A stretch of 64,000 nucleotides of DNA from RGIG4079 sp045637505 (GCA_045637505.1 JAZTZO010000045.1:1-64000); one strand, 5' to 3'. Positions 43,161 to 53,023 are shown, counted from the stretch's first letter. Notes: generated by a model not told the origin, from the sequence alone. A program made the numbers and translations.

Positions 43161-44432
43161 TTAGTCGATGATGTCAAATCCTGTGTAACGGCGCAAGCAC
43201 TCGGGCACTACGATGCCCTCGGGTGTTTGGTTGTTTTCGAGCAATGCCGCCATGATGCGAGGCAAAGCAAGAGCCGATCCATTAAGAGTGTGACAAAGGC
43301 GAGTTTTCTTATCTTCGGCACGATAACGACATTTCAAACGATTAGCTTGGTATGTCTCAAAGTTTGATACCGAAGAAACTTCGAGCCATCGTTTTTGAGC
43401 AGCTGAATATACTTCAAAGTCGAAAGTAATTGCCGATGTGAAGCTCATGTCGCCACCACAAAGACGAAGAATGTGCCAAGGCAAACCGAGTTTTTCGAGC
43501 AATCCTTGCACATGATCTTTCATCTCTTCAAGAGCAGCATAAGAGTTTTCGGGTTTTTCGATGCGCACGATTTCCACTTTGTCAAATTGGTGTAGGCGGT
43601 TCAAGCCACGCACATCTTTACCATAACTACCTGCTTCGCGACGGAAACAAGCCGAGTAGGCACAATTCTTAACTGGCAATTTGTCGTCGGTAAGAATTAC
43701 ATCGCGATATATGTTGGTTACAGGAACTTCGGCAGTGGGGATGAGGTATAGGTTGTCGAGTTGACAGTGGTACATTTGACCTTCTTTGTCGGGCAATTGA
43801 CCTGTACCATAACCCGATGCTTCGTTTACTACATAGGGAGGTTGCACTTCAATGTAACCTGCTTCACCTGCTTGGTCAAGGAAGAATTGAATGAGGGCTC
43901 GTTGCAAGCGAGCACCTTTGCCAATATATACAGGGAAACCTGCACCTGTGATTTTTACACCCAAGTCAAAGTCGATGAGGTTGTATTTTTTAGCAAGATC
44001 CCAGTGGGGGAGAGCATCTTCACCAAGGTTAGGCATCTCGCCACCCTCTTTTTCAACCACATTATCCTCGGCAGTGCGTCCTTCGGGCACCATTTCGCAA
44101 GGGATATTGGGAATTGAGAGAAGAATATTTTTGATTTCTTCTTCAACAGCGGCAAGTTGTTCGGCAATACCTTTTTGCGACTCTTTAAGAGCAGCAACAG
44201 CATTTTTAGCTTCTTGGGCTTCATCTTTTTTGCCCTCTTTCATCAATTTGCCAATAGTGGCAGCATACTTATTGAGCTCGGCAGCTTGATTGTCGTTGTT
44301 GAGTTGAAGTTCGCGACGAGTGCCATCGAGTTCAATTATTTTAGCAATATCTTCATTAGCGTCAAAACCTTTCACGGCAAGGCGGCTGATGATGTATTGA
44401 GGATTCTCTTTAATTTGAGCAATAGTAAGCAT
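43161..44432 (-). CDS. serS: Seryl-tRNA synthetase
   Basis: 423 residues, class II synthetase. The N-terminal coiled coil that grips tRNA-Ser spans about 30-105. Motif 2 is seen in ACFRREAGSYGKDVRGLNRLHQFDKVEIV and motif 3 in TLNGSALALPRIMAALLENNQ; TAEVPVTNIYRD is the serine-binding TxE loop. It charges tRNA-Ser and tRNA-Sec precursors with serine. A YqeY gene lies 35 bases upstream on the same strand. Confidence 0.96.
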   Translation of the reverse strand: MLTIAQIKENPQYIISRLAVKGFDANEDIAKIIELDGTRRELQLNNDNQAAELNKYAATIGKLMKEGKKDEAQEAKNAVAALKESQKGIAEQLAAVEEEIKNILLSIPNIPCEMVPEGRTAEDNVVEKEGGEMPNLGEDALPHWDLAKKYNLIDFDLGVKITGAGFPVYIGKGARLQRALIQFFLDQAGEAGYIEVQPPYVVNEASGYGTGQLPDKEGQMYHCQLDNLYLIPTAEVPVTNIYRDVILTDDKLPVKNCAYSACFRREAGSYGKDVRGLNRLHQFDKVEIVRIEKPENSYAALEEMKDHVQGLLEKLGLPWHILRLCGGDMSFTSAITFDFEVYSAAQKRWLEVSSVSNFETYQANRLKCRYRAEDKKTRLCHTLNGSALALPRIMAALLENNQTPEGIVVPECLRRYTGFDIID

Positions 44433-44467
44433 ATCTAAAATGTTTTATTTGTCAATATTAATGTTGC

Positions 44468-44917
44468 TTAAGCGAGCAATTCTTTTACTTTAGCCGAAAT
44501 CAATCGACCATCGGCACGACCAGCAAGCGCCTTGCTTGCTACGCCCATCACTTTACCCATTTCTTTGGCCGATGTAGCACCCACTTGTTCGATAATTTTT
44601 TTCAATTCGGCAGTGAGTTCTTCTTCGCTTAATTGTTTAGGGAGATATTCTTCGATAACAGCAGCTTCGGCAAGCTCACTTTCGGCAAGTTCGGGACGAT
44701 TTTGTTCTTCGTAGATGCGTGCGCTTTCTTTGCGTTGTTTTACCATTTTCACAAGCACTTTCATAGCAGCATCATCGCTCAAAGTGCCATCGCCACCTTT
44801 TGCAGTTTTAGCTTCAAGGAATTCTTTCTTGATGCCGCGAAGAGCTTCAAGGCGCACTTTGTCGCGTGCCAACATCGCAGCCTTAATGTCGGCTCCAATT
44901 TTATCAAAAATATCCAT
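44468..44917 (-). CDS. YqeY-like protein (GatB/YqeY domain)
   Basis: 149 residues, the usual length. FDKIGADIKAAMLARDKVRLEALRGIKKEF, YLPKQLSEEELTAELKKII and a final GKVMGVASKALAGRADGRLIS match the YqeY family, related to the tail domain of the GatB amidotransferase subunit. It may act on tRNA but its exact role is unsettled. Probably cotranscribed with serS. Confidence 0.9.
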   Translation of the reverse strand: MDIFDKIGADIKAAMLARDKVRLEALRGIKKEFLEAKTAKGGDGTLSDDAAMKVLVKMVKQRKESARIYEEQNRPELAESELAEAAVIEEYLPKQLSEEELTAELKKIIEQVGATSAKEMGKVMGVASKALAGRADGRLISAKVKELLA

Positions 44918-44943
44918 AACAATAAGTTTTTATTTCTAATTTG

Positions 44944-44951
44944 CAAAGATA
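44944..44951 (-). promoter_or_regulatory. -7 promoter element (TATCTTTG) for yqeY-serS
   Basis: The reverse complement matches TAnnTTTG 27 bases before the ATG at 44917. Confidence 0.6.
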
Positions 44952-45062
44952 GTATAAAAAGAGGAAAGAGGAAAAAGGAAAGAGGAAAAATAATTACATA
45001 ATGGTTTTAAAGTCCCTAACGACCTTAAGGTCTTTAGAATCATAGCCTCCTCAATAAAATAA

Positions 45063-45093
45063 TATGGGCATTGCCGTCACGGCAACGCCCATA
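45063..45093 (-). terminator. Terminator-like hairpin after the giant amidase gene
   Basis: TATGGGC and TTGCCG pair with CGGCAA and GCCCATA across one mismatch. The T run after it is poor (TATTATTTTATT), so efficiency is uncertain. Confidence 0.6.
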
Positions 45094-45125
45094 CAATTAA
45101 AAAACCAAAATATTTATGAAACAAA

Positions 45126-48100
45126 TTAATTCTTTATTAATCGAGTAGTTCTACCTGCAGCGTGAATGATGTAAACACCTGTTGGGAGGTCGCTAACATT
45201 AAATTTCACGCGAGTGTCATCAGCTTCAACCTCTTTTACTAACTGGCCATCAATAGTGAACACTTTCACATCGTCAAGCACAGTCCATGCTTCAAGCGTT
45301 ACAACACTATTAGCAGGATTAGGATACAAGCGCAATGTGCCTCTTGCCATATTCACATCTTCTACACCAGTGGTAATCTCGTCTTTTACTTCAATAATAC
45401 CATCCATCTCTAAATCTCTATAATTCTGGTTGGTTGTAGTGATGACATACATATCTTTTCCACTTACTGCATTGCGAGTGAGTGGTGCAGAAATGTCATG
45501 AACTCCTTCTTGATAAGTAGAACTTACTTTGATTATTGGCTCATCATAGATAACCACAGGATAGTTAGCGCTTAATTCCCATTGAATTTTGGCATTCGCT
45601 TTATTTGTTAATTTTTCATTTCCAGCCCACACGTAGTGTACCTTTATAGGGAAATGTCCTGCTTCAGTGGCTAATGCCGACCAATTTTCACTTCCGGTGT
45701 AACCAAAACCTTTAAGTTCTGCCTTAGAATAATCTTTACCATTGTTGGTGATACGATTGTTGTAACGGCCTACTACTTCGTCGGTCAAAATTGATGCAGC
45801 TTGGTAAGGAGTCCAGATGTTTGATTCTACTGGGTGACCAACACAATCCCAATCTTTAGACTTTCCATAATATCCCATATAACGCACAAGATTATCATTA
45901 AAAACTTTCCATTTGATATCCATCGCAACGTCGTAGAAGTATTTGAAATAACCACCATATTCATCATCATCACCTTCAACATTTGCTTTTTCATCCCAGT
46001 GTGTCGATTCTTCTAAGAACACATATCCTGGACAATTTTCTGCATCTAATTCAGGATTTGGGAACGATGGATTAACTATGATAGGTGCTTCGCTTTCGTT
46101 AGTCTTTTCGACTAATTTACCATCGACAGTTTTGCGATAAGTAGTGCGAACTAACAATGTGTAGTTATCGTTCTTTCCAGCATTGTAGGTGTAGCGAGTA
46201 CGTCCATCGGGCGATGTTGTTTCATCGCGACCTACGTTAAGACCAAGAATGTCAACGATACGTTTTTGAGTATTTGAATACAACTCTTTGTTAGTTGCAT
46301 TGCTTTCTTGAACGGCTTCGCTAATCACTTTACCTTCTTTATCTTTAAGAATTAAAGTGTAAGTGATATCCCACTCATTTAAGATTTCATCTACTACAGG
46401 GAGCGGATCGATACAACCGGTAGCACCAATCACGTTAGCTTCGGTAATTGAAATTGGGTTTGTTGGTTTTTCAATATCGCCAATTTTTTGGAATGTACCC
46501 ATTGGATAGTCTTCATTGCCTACAAGAGATTCAATGATATTACCAGTTACTGGAATTGCTTCAGCAACATTGCCCATTCCACTACCATCGTTGCTATTAG
46601 CATTCCATTGAGGTGATGGAAGGTTGATTTTGTAAGCAGCCGATTCGGCATTGTTAGGAGTGAAGTTGAATGTGCGCACTGCACTTGTATAAACTTGTGG
46701 TTTATATGTATAATCGAGATCTACATCTTTCCACACGAGTGATTTAGTCGCTTTTGAGAGGTCGCCCGATGGGGTAACATCGTCAAAGTCAACTACCATA
46801 TACCAGTCGTTTATCACATAGTGGTTACAGTTATTTGCAGTCATGGTTGCAGGACCACGATAGAAGCGACCTACTTCTTTCACATTTGATGCAGCATTAA
46901 GCACATTTGCTGTTGCTTCATCAACCACAATCACATATTTTGTTGCTTTAACAGGCTCATCATTATCATCGCGAAGTGATGCATTGAACACTTCAGGGTT
47001 GAGCGAGATGTTGAGTTGTGGATTTAATGTGTATTGAGTTACACCATCAACTTCTACCGAAGATTGAGTGAACGCAACATTTACAGGCACCTGTGTTGGA
47101 TATGATGTCACGGTTCTACCTTTACCAGAGATTGATTTTGATAAACCTTCGTGATTTGCTGATGAATAGTAATTAACAACCTTGTAGTTGTAAATGCGAG
47201 CATAGTCGCCACCATGAGCAAGGTTCTTATGAGTGTAACTACCTGTTGTGGCTCCACTTGCTATATTTGCTGTACCGGCAAGTTGCCATGTGTTGTTATC
47301 TTCCACACGGTTGCCCGATGCGTCACGACGCATTGTTTGGTAATAAATTCTATATTGACCGGCTTCACCTTTCCAAGTGATTTCAGCATCTACTGTGCCT
47401 GCTGTGTTGTTGCTACCTTCGCTATAGCATTTGCGAGTTGCAACTACATTAGTTGGAGCTGGATTTGCCATACCCGCAATTGTATATTTTGGCATCGCAT
47501 TTGTGGTGATTGGTTGAGCATTCATTTTTATTGAGTAACCCAAAAGTCCTTCATGACGAGAGAATGCATACAAGTTACCAGCATGGTCAAAATCCATTTG
47601 GTTAATTTCTGTAGTCGCACTATTGGTTGTAATTGTGTATTGGTAGGTAAATTTAGGAGTATTTCCTGAGAAAGTAATATGATATATCTCAATATTACCA
47701 GAGCCATTTACAGTTGCAAACACTTTATTGTTATACAAAGCCATCCCACAACCATAATTACCTTTTAACGATGGTAAATCTTTACCAGAATTAAAGGTTA
47801 TTGTACCATCAGGAGTAATATGAGCAATAGATGGCACATCTTCAGTGTTACTATTAGAGTTACGTTGTTGAGAGACAAAGATTCCTTTTTCAGATGGAAT
47901 AATTTCTACATTCCCATTTATCAGAAGAGCCGAAACTGCATTGAATTGAGCTGAAGCCGATGCTGCTGTCCATGAATCAGAAGTACCAATATCGTAACGT
48001 TTAACTTTTAACACATTAGATGCAGCACCCATTGATGTTGCAGCACCATCAAATGCATATAATTTGCGAGAAGATCCTGAACCAGTAAAGGCAATACCTG

Positions 48101-51100
48101 TTGCGGGAATTGTATTAGAAGAAGTAAATATATTGGTTACTTTTTCTCCAGCGCTTGGATTATAAACATATACACCTCCATGACCTATATAATAGTCTGT
48201 TATATACAATTTCCCACTATTTGTTCTAAGACGAAATGGAGAGTGGATATTTCCGCTATAGAAGTTACTTCCAAGGATAAATCCTCCATTTTTAGTGCGA
48301 TTGGGATAATAGCGTTGAATACCTTTTGCACCACCAACTGATGCATAGATAGTACCGAAGTTGGCACTTGTTTGGTCATTGTCAATAGCAACACCACCAC
48401 GACATTGATAAGAGCCATTATGATAAGTAATCGAATTATCAGAGATAAGTAATTTACTTTCATTGATTTGTCCATTGTTGATTTTAACAGCCCAAGAGTA
48501 ATCACCTTTTGCAATGTCGTAGGCATTAATAGTTACGGAATTTTCTCCTTTCTTTATTTCTCCTGTTTTGAATTCTATTGTAGCTCCAGTTGATTTATTA
48601 GTAAGTATGATGCGACCATTCTTTCTTGCACCAGTTGATTTGAATTTAAATACACAATTATTGCCGCTCTGTGTTGATGATAAATCATAAGTAAAATAGC
48701 CTTCGGTTTGCGCATCTTCAGATTCATCAACATCAGGAGTATCAGGAGTATCGGGAGTTTCAGCATCAGGATTAGGTGCATTTTCTGGCTCAGGACCTAT
48801 GCCAGGACCTACATTGGGGTCGGGAGTAGAAGTAGAAGCATGCAATGTAGAGAGGTCGCCTGCTATAGTAACATTCCAAACACCCTCCCATGGAAGAGCG
48901 ATGTTGCCTCCATCTTTATCAGCGATAAGATTGAGGGTGCCTCCATTTGTGATAGCTCCACCTGGTGTGAGGTTGCCATTATTAAATGTAGTAGCATCAC
49001 CTTTGTTTGTTGAGATTTTGAATGCTGTTACATTTTCATTGAGTGTAATGGTATATTTTGTGCCATCATTAGCAACTTCAACTGCGTTTTCAGTATTCCA
49101 TGCGCCAAGTTCGGCAGTATTACCTACTATATAAAGAGGTGTAAGTGGTTTAGGTGTTGTAGTAGAAGCAGTCAATGTAGAGAGGTCACCTGATACAGTG
49201 ATATTCCACACACCTGCCCATGGAAGAACGAAATTGCTATAAGAGTGTTGTGCTATCAAATTTATAGTACCACCATTTGTAATAGCATCATTGGTGGTGA
49301 GGTTACCAGCATCAAATGCAGTCCAATCACCTGAAACATTTCCTTTACCTGTAGAAATCTTGAACTCAGTTGTAGGAGCGTTAAGTGTAATAGTATAGTT
49401 TTTACCATTGTCGGTAAATTCAACAGCTTTTGCTGGATCCCAATTACCAATAGCATCGCTATTACCTACAATATAAAGAGGTACAGGAGGATTGACACCG
49501 GTGATTGTTCCTGAACCATTAGTAACAGTTTGACGCGATGGATTTTTGATAGCATACACTAAAAGACCTTGTTGTTTTGAAGCAACATAAAGGTTATTGG
49601 CATGGTCAAACGCCATTTGGTCAACACGGTTTGTACCACTTAAAGGGAATGAGTATTGATGGCTAAATGATGGGGTGTTTCCACTCCAAGCTACCGAATA
49701 AACATGCACATTGATGCTTGCTCCGGTATCAGTATCACTTGCAATACCTGAAACAATTGCAAATGTATTTTTGTCTTTACTTAATGCCATACCACCTCGT
49801 TCTGTACCAAGTAAGGTGTTGTTCCCGCCATTAGCTGATTCTCCTAAAACATATGAATCGTAAATGATGGCATCGTTGAAACTGACGAGTCCAAAAGCTG
49901 GAGCGCCTTTATCATTGCCTCCTGTATATCGGCGTTGTGAAAATAATAGGCCTTTATCAGTGGCTAAAATATCACCATCATTCCATAAAACACCATTAAA
50001 ATTGGTGAGGGTTTTTGAATATGTTGACTGAACAGCGTCATTTGCTCCAATGTTAAACTCATATGCCCAACGGCTACTAACGTTAGACGGATTAGTCGCA
50101 TACATTTTACGATTAGTTCCTTCTCCATAGAATGTTACACCAGTAACTCGTGTTGAATATATATTTGTTGCAGACGCGGTAGAAGCCGATGGATTATATA
50201 CCCAAATCCCCGGGTTAGTGGTTGAATAGTTTGCGATATAAACCTTCCCATTGTTAACGGTTATACGGTTGGCATATCCTCCAGTACCAAATTTTCCTGT
50301 TATAACTTTTTTGCCATCGGTAGTAAAGTCGGGATTGAATTTCTGGATACCTACTCCAAGACCTGTATTGGTGTAGATTGTACCGAAGTTGGCGCTTGTT
50401 TCACTATTATCAATAGCTAAACCTAAACAAGCACCTGATGATACAACTGAGTTGTCACTATGAATAAGGTCAACTCCTGTTGATTGAGGGTTATCAAGAG
50501 CAACAGCCCAAGAATAATTTGCGCCATCTTCGAGTTCGGTAGCATCAATTGTTACATTGTTTGAGCCTTTTTTGATTGCCCCAGTTTGGATTACAGTTTG
50601 CGCTTTTGTTGATGTGTTGGTAAGGATAATTTTACCATTGCTCATTGCACCTGTTGACTTGAATGACGCTGTATAAGTTTCTTCATCAACCTTTGTCAAT
50701 TTTAGACCATATGCATAATGACCTTGTATGGGGTCTCCTGCACTAGCTTCGCGCATGTCAATATTGAGGTAATTAGTCTCGTTGGCTGTAACAGTTACAG
50801 TTTGAGTTACCTCTTTATATCCATTGAGTGAGTGCTTGATTGTATATGTGCCGGGGGCTACCTTTTTAAAGAAATAAGCCCCGTTCCATTCGTCATCGGT
50901 AGTATAAGTGTCAACAGCAACGCCATTTGAGTTATAAAGCGTAACTGTCACATTATTAAGAGGTTTTTTGTTGTCGATTTGGTTGATGGTTTGGTTGGCG
51001 TCACGAGTACTTCCTGCACCACCATCTTTTACATAGCTTGTTACTTGATAATAAGGGTGGTCCATCACTACTGAATGGTCACGAACGATACCATAGATTT

Positions 51101-52043
51101 TACCAAAACTATCCTTTTTGCCCCAACCGAAGTAATCGTTGATACCACGAGCATACATTTCTCCTTCATGGCGACACACATCCCAGTTCATTGCACGGTG
51201 AAGACCAGGTTGATATGTGTGGTCATATCCTTCAACCAAAAATCCAGGGACTGCATGACGAAGCACTGCATAGTATCCTTTATAAGTTACACCATTAATT
51301 GTGGTATAATCATAATGTTCGCTTCCATCATAATACATAAAATCTAAGTCTCCTTTTACATAATAAGGATTTCCTTCAGAGTCTTTTCCAGATGGATAAT
51401 AATTTTGTTTTGGGAAATATCTTTTATAACTTGCGTTATCTGAATAGTTATTATCTCGAGGACGAGTTGGGTCATTAAGCCAGTTGAAGTTCATATGCTT
51501 ATTTGACATAGCATGAGGCCAACAAGCCATTGCCATTTTATCACTCTCTTTTACAGATGGATTTCCATCATATCCACGATGTAAAAATAAGCAATGGTTG
51601 AGGTGCGTGGGGATATCATGGTCACCAGTAGTTGCATTAGAGTGAATTGAAATAAACATATCAGCATTCCATGTTTGGGCTTCTGTTGCAATAACTGATA
51701 AAGATGGAGAAACTCCACACTTCACATGACTCATGCGAAGATTGGTTTGACTTGCATTATTAGCTTGTATGGAAGAATTATACGGAACGCCATATTCTTT
51801 TAATTTTTCCAATAAGCCAAAGCCTTTTTGTAGGTTGGTGTTTGACTCATAAAAGTTTGCCGTATCAGCTCCAATAGGAATACGCGAACCATGTTTGATA
51901 GTTGATTGAGGACGGTCATCTCCTGTAAACGAGCCGTGCCCTGGGTTAATGTAGATGCGCACACTGCTTGTGGTTTCTGCAGCCGAAGCGCTCAACGAGA
52001 GTGTTGCCGTAATTGCGGCAAGAAGTAAATGTTTTAGTTTCAT
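45126..52043 (-). CDS. Giant secreted amidase with tandem propellers and type IX sorting domain
   Basis: 2305 residues from MKLKHLLLAAITATLS; an upstream ATG at 52100 would add 19 residues before the signal peptide and is rejected. An Amidase_3 domain (about 25-310) keeps His36, Glu66, His134 and the FLVEGYDHTY Glu. A regulatory-like beta domain, FlgD-like Ig and propeller-like region follow; then two binding-like modules (PLYIVGNSDAIGNWDP, PLYIVGNTAELGAWN), an acidic Pro/Asp/Glu linker, a second Ig-propeller unit, Fn3-like stretches (TNVVATRKCYSEGSNN), and a type A sorting domain (LRLYPNPANSVVTLEA ... TGVYIIHAAGRTTRL). It should be exported and cut peptidoglycan. The promoter is at 52172. 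Confidence 0.85.
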   Translation of the reverse strand: MKLKHLLLAAITATLSLSASAAETTSSVRIYINPGHGSFTGDDRPQSTIKHGSRIPIGADTANFYESNTNLQKGFGLLEKLKEYGVPYNSSIQANNASQTNLRMSHVKCGVSPSLSVIATEAQTWNADMFISIHSNATTGDHDIPTHLNHCLFLHRGYDGNPSVKESDKMAMACWPHAMSNKHMNFNWLNDPTRPRDNNYSDNASYKRYFPKQNYYPSGKDSEGNPYYVKGDLDFMYYDGSEHYDYTTINGVTYKGYYAVLRHAVPGFLVEGYDHTYQPGLHRAMNWDVCRHEGEMYARGINDYFGWGKKDSFGKIYGIVRDHSVVMDHPYYQVTSYVKDGGAGSTRDANQTINQIDNKKPLNNVTVTLYNSNGVAVDTYTTDDEWNGAYFFKKVAPGTYTIKHSLNGYKEVTQTVTVTANETNYLNIDMREASAGDPIQGHYAYGLKLTKVDEETYTASFKSTGAMSNGKIILTNTSTKAQTVIQTGAIKKGSNNVTIDATELEDGANYSWAVALDNPQSTGVDLIHSDNSVVSSGACLGLAIDNSETSANFGTIYTNTGLGVGIQKFNPDFTTDGKKVITGKFGTGGYANRITVNNGKVYIANYSTTNPGIWVYNPSASTASATNIYSTRVTGVTFYGEGTNRKMYATNPSNVSSRWAYEFNIGANDAVQSTYSKTLTNFNGVLWNDGDILATDKGLLFSQRRYTGGNDKGAPAFGLVSFNDAIIYDSYVLGESANGGNNTLLGTERGGMALSKDKNTFAIVSGIASDTDTGASINVHVYSVAWSGNTPSFSHQYSFPLSGTNRVDQMAFDHANNLYVASKQQGLLVYAIKNPSRQTVTNGSGTITGVNPPVPLYIVGNSDAIGNWDPAKAVEFTDNGKNYTITLNAPTTEFKISTGKGNVSGDWTAFDAGNLTTNDAITNGGTINLIAQHSYSNFVLPWAGVWNITVSGDLSTLTASTTTPKPLTPLYIVGNTAELGAWNTENAVEVANDGTKYTITLNENVTAFKISTNKGDATTFNNGNLTPGGAITNGGTLNLIADKDGGNIALPWEGVWNVTIAGDLSTLHASTSTPDPNVGPGIGPEPENAPNPDAETPDTPDTPDVDESEDAQTEGYFTYDLSSTQSGNNCVFKFKSTGARKNGRIILTNKSTGATIEFKTGEIKKGENSVTINAYDIAKGDYSWAVKINNGQINESKLLISDNSITYHNGSYQCRGGVAIDNDQTSANFGTIYASVGGAKGIQRYYPNRTKNGGFILGSNFYSGNIHSPFRLRTNSGKLYITDYYIGHGGVYVYNPSAGEKVTNIFTSSNTIPATGIAFTGSGSSRKLYAFDGAATSMGAASNVLKVKRYDIGTSDSWTAASASAQFNAVSALLINGNVEIIPSEKGIFVSQQRNSNSNTEDVPSIAHITPDGTITFNSGKDLPSLKGNYGCGMALYNNKVFATVNGSGNIEIYHITFSGNTPKFTYQYTITTNSATTEINQMDFDHAGNLYAFSRHEGLLGYSIKMNAQPITTNAMPKYTIAGMANPAPTNVVATRKCYSEGSNNTAGTVDAEITWKGEAGQYRIYYQTMRRDASGNRVEDNNTWQLAGTANIASGATTGSYTHKNLAHGGDYARIYNYKVVNYYSSANHEGLSKSISGKGRTVTSYPTQVPVNVAFTQSSVEVDGVTQYTLNPQLNISLNPEVFNASLRDDNDEPVKATKYVIVVDEATANVLNAASNVKEVGRFYRGPATMTANNCNHYVINDWYMVVDFDDVTPSGDLSKATKSLVWKDVDLDYTYKPQVYTSAVRTFNFTPNNAESAAYKINLPSPQWNANSNDGSGMGNVAEAIPVTGNIIESLVGNEDYPMGTFQKIGDIEKPTNPISITEANVIGATGCIDPLPVVDEILNEWDITYTLILKDKEGKVISEAVQESNATNKELYSNTQKRIVDILGLNVGRDETTSPDGRTRYTYNAGKNDNYTLLVRTTYRKTVDGKLVEKTNESEAPIIVNPSFPNPELDAENCPGYVFLEESTHWDEKANVEGDDDEYGGYFKYFYDVAMDIKWKVFNDNLVRYMGYYGKSKDWDCVGHPVESNIWTPYQAASILTDEVVGRYNNRITNNGKDYSKAELKGFGYTGSENWSALATEAGHFPIKVHYVWAGNEKLTNKANAKIQWELSANYPVVIYDEPIIKVSSTYQEGVHDISAPLTRNAVSGKDMYVITTTNQNYRDLEMDGIIEVKDEITTGVEDVNMARGTLRLYPNPANSVVTLEAWTVLDDVKVFTIDGQLVKEVEADDTRVKFNVSDLPTGVYIIHAAGRTTRLIKN

Positions 52044-52171
52044 AAATAAGGTAATGTCTTGCTTTGCGATTTTTGCCAAAAACACAAAAAACAAAACCAT
52101 AAAAAGAGAACTCTTTTCATGGTATAATGCTAAGGTTGACTATTAATTTATTTGTAGTTAATTATTTTTTG

Positions 52172-52179
52172 CAAATGTA
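52172..52179 (-). promoter_or_regulatory. -7 promoter element (TACATTTG) for the giant amidase gene
   Basis: The reverse complement matches TAnnTTTG. It would give a leader of about 120 bases, long for this window; no leader structure was recognised. Confidence 0.5.
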
Positions 52180-52291
52180 TAAATAATACTTTATACATTG
52201 TGTAAATGGCGTAAAATTTAACATGATTTAAACGTGGTGTGCGGCTGTTTCCTGATATTTTATAGACAAAATGATTTTAATAGAGATTTGT

Positions 52292-52313
52292 TTTTGTCTT
52301 ATATAAGACAAAA
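52292..52313. repeat. 22-bp perfect palindrome at the left end of the GxxExxY unit
   Basis: TTTTGTCTTAT followed directly by its reverse complement ATAAGACAAAA. It touches the first 70-bp repeat. It could be an end, an operator or an RNA stem. Confidence 0.85.
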
Positions 52314-52315
52314 GA

Positions 52316-52385
52316 ACATAAGGACAGGTTTTTAATGGGGTTTCCATGCGTCAGCCTTATGATCTTTTGTTCTTATGTCTAAAAA
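52316..52385 (+). repeat. 70-bp direct repeat, left copy, flanking GxxExxY
   Basis: It is 68 of 70 bases identical to 52948-53017, with only two C/T changes. The right part (CCTTATGATCTTTTGTTCTT) can pair with AAGACAAAAGAACATAAGG at the left end, so the copy forms a long hairpin. Confidence 0.95.
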
Positions 52386-52433
52386 ATAAGACTTTTCTTT
52401 TGTTTTTATGTGGGAGAATTAAAAAAGATGTAT

Positions 52434-52441
52434 TAAGTTTG
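52434..52441 (+). promoter_or_regulatory. -7 promoter element (TAAGTTTG) for the GxxExxY gene
   Basis: An exact TAnnTTTG match 29 bases before the ATG at 52471, between the left repeat and the gene. Confidence 0.55.
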
Positions 52442-52470
52442 TATTTCAATCATCATAAAAACACCTCCAT

Positions 52471-52854
52471 ATGGACAGCAATGAGTTGATAAAGAAAATA
52501 ATACAGTGTGCTTATAATGTGAGAATGCAATTGTCTGCAGGATATTTGGAATCAATATATAAAAAAGCGTTACTGATAGAACTTCGTGAAAATGGATTGT
52601 TGGCAGAAGAGGAGTGGCCTATAACTGTGTTTTATAATGATATTGTGGTAGGAGAATATCGCGCAGATATAATAGTGAATAGAGAGGTTATTATAGAATT
52701 GAAGGCGGTACAAAATTTACACCAACTACATGAAGCGCAACTCGTCAACTATTTAACTGCCACAAAGATAGAAAATGGTTTGTTGATTAATTTTGGTGGC
52801 GAAAAGCTAGAAATTAAGCGTAAATACCGCACTTATAAAAACACAAGCATATAA
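52471..52854 (+). CDS. GxxExxY protein (PD-(D/E)XK-like)
   Basis: 127 residues. The name-giving motif GYLESIY is at 24-30. A nuclease-like core follows: Asp66 (YRADIIV), then Glu76 and Lys78 (IIELKAV), which fits PD-(D/E)XK order. The family is widespread in Bacteroidota and often lies alone between genes; its role is unknown. Here it has its own -7 element and lies between two 70-bp direct repeats. The last codons and stop lie within a related short repeat word (ACACAAGCATATAAGGA), so the gene end and repeats evolved together. It interrupts the region between mfd and the giant amidase gene, both leftward. Confidence 0.85.
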   Translation: MDSNELIKKIIQCAYNVRMQLSAGYLESIYKKALLIELRENGLLAEEEWPITVFYNDIVVGEYRADIIVNREVIIELKAVQNLHQLHEAQLVNYLTATKIENGLLINFGGEKLEIKRKYRTYKNTSI

Positions 52855-52947
52855 GGAAGATCTAAGACAAAAGAACAAGTTTATTGAGGTCATAAAAGAC
52901 ATAGGAACACAAGTACATGTTTTTTATGAGATATAAAATACACAAGC
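52839..52947 (+). repeat. Cluster of short repeat words after the GxxExxY gene
   Basis: Variants of one word recur: ACACAAGCATATAAGGA near 52841, TAAGACAAAAGAACAAGT at 52863, AAAGACATAGGAACACAAG near 52895 and ACACAAGCACATAAGGAC from 52940. They resemble the left arm of the 70-bp repeat (AAGACAAAAGAACATAAGG). Confidence 0.7.
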
Positions 52948-53017
52948 ACATAAGGACAGGTTTTTAATGGGGTTTCTATGCGTTAGCCTTATGATCTTTT
53001 GTTCTTATGTCTAAAAA
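52948..53017 (+). repeat. 70-bp direct repeat, right copy, ending beside mfd
   Basis: The second copy lies exactly 632 bases after the first and ends 6 bases from the mfd stop codon at 53024. It may also act as the mfd terminator region, although no T run in the right orientation is clear. Confidence 0.95.
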
Positions 53018-53023
53018 TTTGTT

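Noticed and set aside
45005..45050. Possible small RNA or riboswitch between YqeY and the giant amidase end
   Set aside because: Only weak pairing (GACCTTAAGGTC) is visible; nothing matches a known class.
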